Source: Noviherbaspirillum massiliense JC206
GTDB taxonomy: Bacteria; Pseudomonadota; Gammaproteobacteria; Burkholderiales; Burkholderiaceae_D
Direction: 5' to 3'
DNA: 64,000 bases
Assembly (NCBI RefSeq): GCF_000312045.1
Contig: NZ_HE978634.1
Location: forward strand, 2,406,380 to 2,470,379
Shown: positions 58,268 through 64,000 of the stretch, one piece after another
Numbering within the stretch: the first letter of the stretch is position 1
Layout: every line of letters starts with the position of its first letter
Notes under the pieces: model-generated
Told to the model about the DNA's origin: nothing
Seen by the model: the letters and a program-made list of their open reading frames with translations, nothing else
Database searches by the model: none
Made by a program: the position numbers and the translations under genes

Positions 58268-59110
58268 TCAAGAATTCCAACTTAAAAACCTTCCTAATAA
58301 TCCGGCAGGCTTAGGATTGGCGGACTTAACGTCACTTGCGCCGACTCTGGTCAATACAACGGAAATGTTGTCACGTCCACCATTCTCATTCGCCATCCTG
58401 ACCAACGTTGCGCATATCGTTTTCAACGATGGTCCGAATCCTACAATGGTGTCATGGATCCCCTGATCCGAGATCATGTCCGACAATCCATCTGAACATA
58501 GCAAATAAATATCCCCCTCCTCGACCTCATGGTCGTGGACTTCGACATCGAGCTTGGGATTGACACCGACGGCGCGGGTGACGAGATTTCGGTGCGAGGA
58601 AAAGCGCGCCATTTCCGGGCTGATCTGGCCGGCGTCTATCTGCTCCTGAACCAAGGAATGGTCGCGGGTGATCTGGGTCAGTTCTCCCTTACGGAACCGG
58701 TAGGCACGGGAATCGCCGACATGGGCGATGGTGACTTTGTTCTGGTGGAATAGCGCGGCGACCAGGGTGGTACCCATCCCGCGATAGCGGGGCTGCGCGT
58801 GGGCGGCTTCGACGATTGCCAGATTGGCTTGCTGGATGGCGTCGACGATCAGTTGCTGGTGCAGCCGGCTTCGGGAACGAAGAAGGTCGGTATTCTTGTT
58901 TGGCCGTTTACTGAGGCCCGCTTCCATCGATTCCTTGAAGACGGTAGTCGCGATATTGCTGGCGACTTCCCCTGCGTTGTATCCGCCCATGCCGTCAGCA
59001 AGGATGGCGAATCCATACTCCGGACTGAGCGCGATCGCGTCTTCGTTCTGCGAACGGACCAGCCCGGTATCGGTTTTTTCGGCGAATTCAAGCGCAGCGT
59101 TGGCAAGCAT
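58268..59110 (-). CDS. PP2C-family Ser/Thr protein phosphatase
   Basis: 280 residues from ATG 59,110. Metal-binding motifs: EKTDTGLVRSQNEDA, LADGMGGYNAGEVAS, AHVGDSRAYRF, LLCSDGLSDM and GGRDNISVVL; all metal-ligand Asp residues are present. No membrane anchor. A kinase partner (PknB-like or T6SS PppA type) is not in the window. The promoter TATAAT ends close to the ATG. Confidence 0.92.
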   Translation of the reverse strand: MLANAALEFAEKTDTGLVRSQNEDAIALSPEYGFAILADGMGGYNAGEVASNIATTVFKESMEAGLSKRPNKNTDLLRSRSRLHQQLIVDAIQQANLAIVEAAHAQPRYRGMGTTLVAALFHQNKVTIAHVGDSRAYRFRKGELTQITRDHSLVQEQIDAGQISPEMARFSSHRNLVTRAVGVNPKLDVEVHDHEVEEGDIYLLCSDGLSDMISDQGIHDTIVGFGPSLKTICATLVRMANENGGRDNISVVLTRVGASDVKSANPKPAGLLGRFLSWNS

Positions 59111-59118
59111 GCACAAAT

Positions 59119-59147
59119 TATACGTGCGAGCAAATCCGCCGTGAAAA
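59119..59147 (-). promoter_or_regulatory. Probable promoter of the PP2C gene
   Basis: On the minus strand TATAAT with a TTCACG -35-like box 17 bases upstream. The predicted start is within a few bases of the ATG, so the mRNA would be leaderless or the coding start lies further downstream. Confidence 0.5.
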
Positions 59148-59276
59148 ATTTGCTTACATTCTCTTAAGAGAAACAACGACTGCGGTTTTGCAGCATTTCG
59201 TCAGCGCCAGAAGAAGTACTGACCGACGATGACATAAAAACCTGCTCCTTATGGCGCAAGAAGAGCAAGCCAGCAC

Positions 59277-60014
59277 TCAAATGTGCTCCTCCTTGGACGA
59301 ACTTTGCTTCCTCATCAGCCAATGGCCGATCAGAACGACGAGCACTGCGCCTACCATGCCCGGCAGGTTGACGGCAGCGCCGGTTCCCGGGATGGCAAGA
59401 TCGAGAGCGGGCAGATTGGCCTTGATCCAGGGAGCGAAACCGACATCCGACGTGATCATGCCCCCTGCGAGATAGCCTAATAGCGCCGCGCCGAAGGTGA
59501 TGATGATGGGCAGGCGCTCCATCAGTTTCAGTACCAGCGTACTGCCCCAGACGATAATGGGGATGCTGACCAGGATGCCGAAGATGACCAGCGCCATCTG
59601 GTGTTCGCCGCCTGCCTGCTCCGCCGCGCTCGCTACCGCAATCACATTGTCGATGCTCATCACAAGGTCGGCGACCACGATAGTCTTGACGGCAGCGAGA
59701 AGACGATCGCTCGCCTGGATGTCGCCATGACCTTCATCATCGTCAGCCAGTAGCTTGATGCCTATCCAGAGAAGCAGCAGGCCGCCGAGGAACTTGAGAT
59801 ATGGAACTTGCAGCAGGGTGACGGCAAAGGCGATCAGGATGATGCGAATGCCGATCGCGCCGAAGGTGCCCCACAGGATGCCTTTGAATCGCAATTTTGG
59901 AGGCAGGTTGCGACAGGCTAGTGCGATCACGATCGCATTGTCGCCGCCTAAAAGAATGTCAATGAGAATGATCTGGCCGACTGCGATCCAGTTTAGGTTG
60001 AGCAAAAAATCCAT
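59277..60014 (-). CDS. TerC family membrane protein
   Basis: 245 residues, about seven or eight membrane helices; the signatures LIDILLGGDNAIVIALAC and VVADLVMSIDNVIAVA, each with Asp/Asn pairs in membrane, are the metal-binding centres of TerC/YjbE proteins, implicated in Mn(II) export or metalation of secreted proteins. Located directly after sucD with a terminator between. Confidence 0.92.
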   Translation of the reverse strand: MDFLLNLNWIAVGQIILIDILLGGDNAIVIALACRNLPPKLRFKGILWGTFGAIGIRIILIAFAVTLLQVPYLKFLGGLLLLWIGIKLLADDDEGHGDIQASDRLLAAVKTIVVADLVMSIDNVIAVASAAEQAGGEHQMALVIFGILVSIPIIVWGSTLVLKLMERLPIIITFGAALLGYLAGGMITSDVGFAPWIKANLPALDLAIPGTGAAVNLPGMVGAVLVVLIGHWLMRKQSSSKEEHI

Positions 60015-60040
60015 GGAAGTCCGAAAAAGTTATCCGGAAA

Positions 60041-60067
60041 ATAATACGGGGGGCATTAAGCCCCCCG
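60041..60067 (-). terminator. Intrinsic terminator of sucCD
   Basis: Eight-bp stem CGGGGGGC / GCCCCCCG, loop TTAAT, followed by TATTATTTT on the minus strand, about 45 bp after the sucD stop. Confidence 0.88.
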
Positions 60068-60110
60068 CAAGACAACTTTTTAGGAACGTTTGTTCGGAAT
60101 TTGCGAGTGA

Positions 60111-60992
60111 TTACAGCACAGACTTCAGCAAACGACCCATTTCCGACGGGTTCTTCGTGACCTTGATGCCGCATGCCGCCATGATGTCCAGCTTGGCCTG
60201 AGCGGTATCTTCACCGCCGGAAATCAAGGCGCCTGCGTGACCCATGCGCTTGCCCGGAGGCGCGGTGACGCCCGCGATGAAACCGACGACCGGCTTTTTC
60301 ATGTTGTCCTTGATCCAGCGTGCGGCATTGGCTTCGTCCGGTCCGCCGATTTCACCGATCATGATGACGGCGTCGGTATCCGGATCGTCATTGAACATCT
60401 TCATGACATCAATGTGCTTCAAGCCGTTGATCGGATCGCCACCGATACCGACAGCGCTGGATTGACCAAGTCCGAGCGCGGTCAATTGCGCCACGGCTTC
60501 ATAGGTCAGAGTGCCGGAACGGGAAACGACACCGATGCGGCCCTTCTTGTGGATATGGCCGGGCATGATGCCAATCTTGATTTCGTCCGGAGTGATCAGG
60601 CCCGGGCAGTTCGGCCCCAGCAGGAGCGTCTTGCTACCGGCCTTTTTCATCTTGTCCTTGACGGCCAGCATGTCGCGTACAGGAATGCCTTCGGTAATGC
60701 AGATGACCAGATCGAGGTCGGCGTCGACCGCTTCCCAGATCGCGTCGGCTGCGCCTGCGGGTGGAACGTAGATCACGGAAACGGTGGCGCCAGTTTTATC
60801 CTTGGCATCCTTGACGTTGGCGAAGATCGGAATGCCTTCGAAATCCTCGCCGGCCTTTTTCGGGTTGACGCCGGCGACGAAGCAGTTCTTGCCATTGGCG
60901 TATTCGCGGCACATGCGAGTGTGGAACTGGCCGGTCTTGCCGGTGATGCCTTGGGTGATGACTTTGGTGTCTTTGTTGATCAGGATCGACAT
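60111..60992 (-). CDS. sucD: Succinate-CoA ligase, alpha subunit
   Basis: TCA cycle enzyme making succinate and ATP/GTP. 293 residues: CoA-binding domain TQGITGKTGQFHT, LGPNCPGLI, GRIGVVSRSGTLTYEA, and the phosphorylated-His motif MGHAGALISGG. 15 bp after sucC, standard operon. Confidence 0.97.
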   Translation of the reverse strand: MSILINKDTKVITQGITGKTGQFHTRMCREYANGKNCFVAGVNPKKAGEDFEGIPIFANVKDAKDKTGATVSVIYVPPAGAADAIWEAVDADLDLVICITEGIPVRDMLAVKDKMKKAGSKTLLLGPNCPGLITPDEIKIGIMPGHIHKKGRIGVVSRSGTLTYEAVAQLTALGLGQSSAVGIGGDPINGLKHIDVMKMFNDDPDTDAVIMIGEIGGPDEANAARWIKDNMKKPVVGFIAGVTAPPGKRMGHAGALISGGEDTAQAKLDIMAACGIKVTKNPSEMGRLLKSVL

Positions 60993-61007
60993 GTTTCTTC
61001 CTTGCGA

Positions 61008-62174
61008 TTATTTTCCGTTGGCCGCTGCGACGACTTTCTGCGCGGCTTCTTCCATCGTGTCAGCCGAGATGATCGGCAAGCCGGAGTCGGCAAGCATCTT
61101 CTTGCCGAGCTCTTCATTGGTGCCCTTCATGCGCACGACCAGCGGCACGCTCAGCGACACCGCCTTAGAGGCAGCGATCACGCCTTCGGCGATCACATCG
61201 CAGCGCATGATGCCGCCGAAGATGTTGACGAGAATCGCTTTCAGGTTAGGGTTCTTCAGCATGAGCTTGAAGGCTTCGGTCACTTTCTCCGTGGTGGCAC
61301 CGCCGCCGACGTCGAGGAAGTTAGCCGGTTCGCCGCCGAACAGCTTGATGGTATCCATGGTCGCCATCGCGAGGCCGGCGCCATTGACGAGGCAGCCGAT
61401 GTTGCCGTCGAGAGAAATGTAGGCGAGGTCGAACTTCGATGCTTCAATTTCCGCCGGATCCTCTTCAGCGAGGTCGCGATAGGCGACGATTTCCGGATGG
61501 CGGAACAATGCATTTGAATCGAAATTGAACTTGGCGTCGAGCGCGATCACCTTGCCCGAGCCGGTCAGGATCAGCGGATTGATTTCCGCCAGCGACGCGT
61601 CGGTTTCCCAGTATGCCTTGTACAAACCCTGCAGCTGCTTGCGCGCATCGGGGATCGAAGCTGGAGGAATGCCGATCTTGGCTGCGATCGCATCCGCATC
61701 CGCGTCGGTCAATCCCGTTGCCGGATCGATTTCGACCTTGTGGATCAGTTCGGGATGCTTCTCTGCGACTTCTTCGATATCCATGCCCCCTTCGCTGGAT
61801 GCCATCAGCACGACGCGCTGGCTGAGACGGTCGGTCACCATGCTGACATACAGTTCTTTCTTGATGTCGGCGCCTTCCTCGATCAGCAGGCGGCCCACTT
61901 TCTGTCCTTCCGGACCGGTCTGATGGGTCACGAGCTGCATGCCGAGAATGGCCGTGGCATAGTCCTTGACTTGGTCCAAGGATTTAGCCACTTTCACGCC
62001 GCCGCCCTTGCCGCGGCCGCCAGCATGGATCTGCGCCTTGACGACCCAGACCGGGCCTCCAAGAGTTTCGGCCGCCTTGACCGCTTCCTCGACGGAAAAG
62101 CACGGGATGCCCCGTGGAACCGTCACTCCGAACTTGCGGAGGATTTCTTTGCCCTGATACTCATGGATTTTCAT
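61008..62174 (-). CDS. sucC: Succinate-CoA ligase, beta subunit
   Basis: 388 residues, ATP-grasp fold: [38 protein letters not shown], and the C-terminal [14 protein letters not shown]. Upstream of sucD, downstream of the DUF2889 gene. Nucleotide preference (ATP or GTP) cannot be read by eye. Confidence 0.97.
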   Translation of the reverse strand: MKIHEYQGKEILRKFGVTVPRGIPCFSVEEAVKAAETLGGPVWVVKAQIHAGGRGKGGGVKVAKSLDQVKDYATAILGMQLVTHQTGPEGQKVGRLLIEEGADIKKELYVSMVTDRLSQRVVLMASSEGGMDIEEVAEKHPELIHKVEIDPATGLTDADADAIAAKIGIPPASIPDARKQLQGLYKAYWETDASLAEINPLILTGSGKVIALDAKFNFDSNALFRHPEIVAYRDLAEEDPAEIEASKFDLAYISLDGNIGCLVNGAGLAMATMDTIKLFGGEPANFLDVGGGATTEKVTEAFKLMLKNPNLKAILVNIFGGIMRCDVIAEGVIAASKAVSLSVPLVVRMKGTNEELGKKMLADSGLPIISADTMEEAAQKVVAAANGK

Positions 62175-62218
62175 GCGAGCTTCCCTTCAGACACTTTTAA
62201 AAGACAAACTGGGTTGGA

Positions 62219-62803
62219 TTAAGTTGTTTCTGTTTCCGCTGGCTTGACCGCCCAGCGCGGATAGAATTTCGCCACCGCCTCGCCATCGATGCGCAAGGCA
62301 TGGCAACGATCGAGTTGAAAAGGCCGCTCTCGTTGCTTGTCGTCACCGGCACCATCCCGGGTATCGAAGACGTCGCCAGCAAATGCCTGGATCGCCGCAG
62401 TTGGCAGGACCTGGGCAAGTTCCGTCAAATGAGTGCACCCCTGGATGCCGGACAGCCGTTCCTTGAGCGCGTTACGAAAACCCTTCATCAGGTTCAATCC
62501 AACCAGCTTTTGGTAAGCGGGCGCGATCGTGTCACAGTAGCCGGGATAAGGAACGGAATCAGACACAGCCTCCACTGCCCGTATGGTAAGCAGGGTGTCG
62601 ACAGTCAATCGCAGCCAGAGGTCATGCAAGGGTGAACCGGATGGCTTGGTGCCAGACGCAAGTGTTACGTCCCGGGTTTTGGTGTCGGTGATGTGGGCCT
62701 CGATATCCCAGAAACCATCGTGGCGTGCGAATGCTTGAACCTGGATGGTACGCGTGTGCTTGAGCACGCGGGATGTCGGCGGTGATAAGGGCATAATGAC
62801 CAA
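62219..62803 (-). CDS. DUF2889 family protein
   Basis: 194 residues (ATG 62,803, alternative ATG 62,794). HTRTIQVQAFARHDGFWDIEAHITDTK and SGSPLHDLWLRLTVD match the DUF2889 family seen between recX and sucC in betaproteobacteria. GCTHLTELAQVLPTAAIQAFAG and a C-terminal Cys/His cluster suggest a possible metal or ligand site. Function unknown. Confidence 0.85.
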   Translation of the reverse strand: MVIMPLSPPTSRVLKHTRTIQVQAFARHDGFWDIEAHITDTKTRDVTLASGTKPSGSPLHDLWLRLTVDTLLTIRAVEAVSDSVPYPGYCDTIAPAYQKLVGLNLMKGFRNALKERLSGIQGCTHLTELAQVLPTAAIQAFAGDVFDTRDGAGDDKQRERPFQLDRCHALRIDGEAVAKFYPRWAVKPAETETT

Positions 62804-63132
62804 TGCCAGCGGGCGGCGGCGAAAAAAAGCCGCATTTGCGAGTCGTTACCGCAGCTTCTACGATAACAGCCGCTCATGCGGCGTTGCAAAAACCGGGAAA
62901 GTGTAGCACAGGTCAAAGGGCTTAGCGATCTTGATCCCCGACTATCTTCATTCAACGCATCATAGTGATGATCTCGCCGATCCTGCCGGCGTCGAAAATC
63001 GGCACTGAAATAGCGGGATAAGGAAATAAAGAATGAGAGAAAGATTTTTTTGGAAATACGGCAACGCCACCTGCGGTTTTAGGTGAGAACTGCTCTTCGG
63101 GGGAATCGGCGCCGCCTTTCCGGTCGTCGAAT
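62804..63132. other. Intergenic region recX / DUF2889 (329 bp)
   Basis: No convincing gene. A 65-codon ORF (62,952-63,149, minus) overlaps the end of recX but has no binding site; it is more likely chance. Promoter for DUF2889-sucCD is expected here. Confidence 0.5.
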
Positions 63133-63588
63133 TCATTCTCCGTCATCAATGTCGTAATTGAGGACGGCCTTTATCGTAGCCGGTGAAAATCCGCGTTGCA
63201 AAAGGAAACGTGCCTGCCTTGCGCGCTCCTTCGCATCTTCGGGAAGCGAGCCAAATTTTTTTCGCCAGATTTCGCGAGCACGCACGGTTTCATCCTGTTT
63301 CAGGCCGGCCTCGATCGCATCAAGTGCTTCGCCACCGATCCCGTGACTTTGCAATTCCGACAGGATGCGATGATTCCCATACCGTGCCGCGCGGCGATGC
63401 ACGAGAGACTCGGCAAAACGGGGCTCGGACAAAAGCTTTGCCGCTTCGAGAGAATCCAGCAAGGCGTCGATATCGTCATCTTCCCGTGCATGGCGCGCCA
63501 GCTTGCGTGCCAATTCTTGGCGGCTATGTTCTCTTTGCGCCAAATAATTGAGGGCCCGGGCCTTCAGACTCAGCGGTAACTTTGTCAT
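63133..63588 (-). CDS. recX: Regulatory protein RecX
   Basis: Inhibitor of RecA filament growth. 151 residues: [23 protein letters not shown] and [17 protein letters not shown] are typical, three-helix repeats throughout. Lies 65 bp after recA; a hairpin lies in that gap. Ends ...NYDIDDGE. Confidence 0.94.
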   Translation of the reverse strand: MTKLPLSLKARALNYLAQREHSRQELARKLARHAREDDDIDALLDSLEAAKLLSEPRFAESLVHRRAARYGNHRILSELQSHGIGGEALDAIEAGLKQDETVRAREIWRKKFGSLPEDAKERARQARFLLQRGFSPATIKAVLNYDIDDGE

Positions 63589-63630
63589 CTGGCGCGGGCC
63601 CTGCTCACGTGAAGCCGATCAGGCAATGTA

Positions 63631-63654
63631 ATCGTTCGGAAGGCTCCGATCGAT
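63631..63654 (-). terminator. Stem-loop between recA and recX
   Basis: Inverted repeat ATCGTTCGGA / TCCGATCGAT (9 of 10 pairs, loop AGGC) at the recA stop. No T run. In E. coli a similar element limits recX to read-through; here it is a weaker candidate. Confidence 0.45.
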
Positions 63655-64000
63655 CACTCTTCCACTTCCTTGATGGGGGCGAGTTCGGGAACGCCGAGCG
63701 ATGCCCGCACCTTGTTCTCGATTTCGCGGGCCAGTTCCGGATGTTCTTTCAGGTAATTGCGCGCATTATCCTTGCCTTGGCCAATCCGTTCGCCGTTATA
63801 GCTATACCAGGCGCCAGATTTTTCCACGATCTTCGCTTCCGAGCCGAGGTCGAGGATTTCGCCTTCGCGCGAAGTGCCTTCCCCGTAGAGAATGTCGAAA
63901 TGCGCCTCCCGGAACGGAGGAGCAACCTTGTTCTTCACGACCTTGACCTTGGTTTCGTTACCGATCACCTCGTCACCGGACTTGATGGAGCCGGTACGGC
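63654..64000 (-). CDS. recA: RecA recombinase, C-terminal part
   Basis: C-terminal 115 residues; the 5' part lies beyond the right edge. [38 protein letters not shown] and [22 protein letters not shown] are typical of betaproteobacterial RecA. Acidic C-terminus (IKEVEE) is the regulatory tail. Confidence 0.96.
   Translation of the reverse strand, partial: RTGSIKSGDEVIGNETKVKVVKNKVAPPFREAHFDILYGEGTSREGEILDLGSEAKIVEKSGAWYSYNGERIGQGKDNARNYLKEHPELAREIENKVRASLGVPELAPIKEVEE

Noticed and set aside
59177-60110. Manganese (yybP-ykoY) riboswitch upstream of terC
   Set aside because: The sucD-terC gap is under 100 bp and is occupied by the sucCD terminator; there is no space for the conserved fold.
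62952-63149. 65-codon minus-strand ORF overlapping the recX stop
   Set aside because: No ribosome binding site, mixed composition, and begins within recX; chance is more likely, though conservation would change this.

Overview
This window is ordinary core chromosome from a moderately GC-rich betaproteobacterium. Gene order (gyrA-serC-pheA-hisC-tyrA-aroA-cmk-rpsA; pgk-pyk-fba-purC-purE-purK; recA-recX-DUF2889-sucC-sucD-terC) and protein style point to Burkholderiales, most likely Oxalobacteraceae (Herbaspirillum/Noviherbaspirillum/Herminiimonas-like). That placement is inference from synteny, not a database match. I see no rRNA, tRNA, CRISPR array, insertion sequence or prophage.

Layout. Positions 1-10,890 (minus strand) hold a mixed-function supra-operon: gyrA, serC, pheA, hisC, tyrA, aroA, cmk and rpsA (its 3' end lies outside the window), linking DNA topology, serine/aromatic amino acid synthesis, CMP kinase and ribosomal protein S1. 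GyrA carries Gln at quinolone-resistance position 83. Positions 11,127-14,313 (plus) hold two tandem barrel-less OmpA-domain proteins, ubiG and gph. Positions 14,490-19,090 are the highlight, a selenium-metabolism island: selD (the senC role) and senB on the minus strand, divergent from senA, followed by selU/mnmH. It should make selenoneine and 2-selenouridine tRNA from a shared selenophosphate pool.

Positions 19,056-41,000 are accessory and housekeeping: histidine phosphatase, exported aldo/keto reductase, TLC-like nucleotide carrier, pncB, trxC, a zinc alcohol dehydrogenase, an HPP-CBS membrane protein, several small proteins with strong ribosome binding sites, a lipoprotein metallophosphoesterase, thpR, tcdA, an MFS transporter, hemerythrin, pdxH, cfa, msrA, an HTH regulator, flavin reductase, SemiSWEET, an ArnT-like glycosyltransferase and a lipoprotein lipase. 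Positions 41,134-51,300 carry sua5, purK-purE-purC, fba, pyk, pgk, azlDC, ilvE and a zinc-ribbon protein. Positions 51,500-64,000 carry an NTF2-like protein, a YheT-like hydrolase, BepA-like protease, moaC, a pilin with its O-oligosaccharyltransferase (behind a convincing sigma-54 promoter), a PP2C phosphatase, terC, sucCD, DUF2889, recX and the 3' part of recA.

Regulatory structure seen: good intrinsic terminators after the second OmpA gene, ubiG, pilin and sucD; an attenuator-like terminator in the purC leader; nested palindromes upstream of the lipase; and a small family of dispersed ~50-85 bp hairpin repeats, one copy sitting in the senA/senB promoter region.
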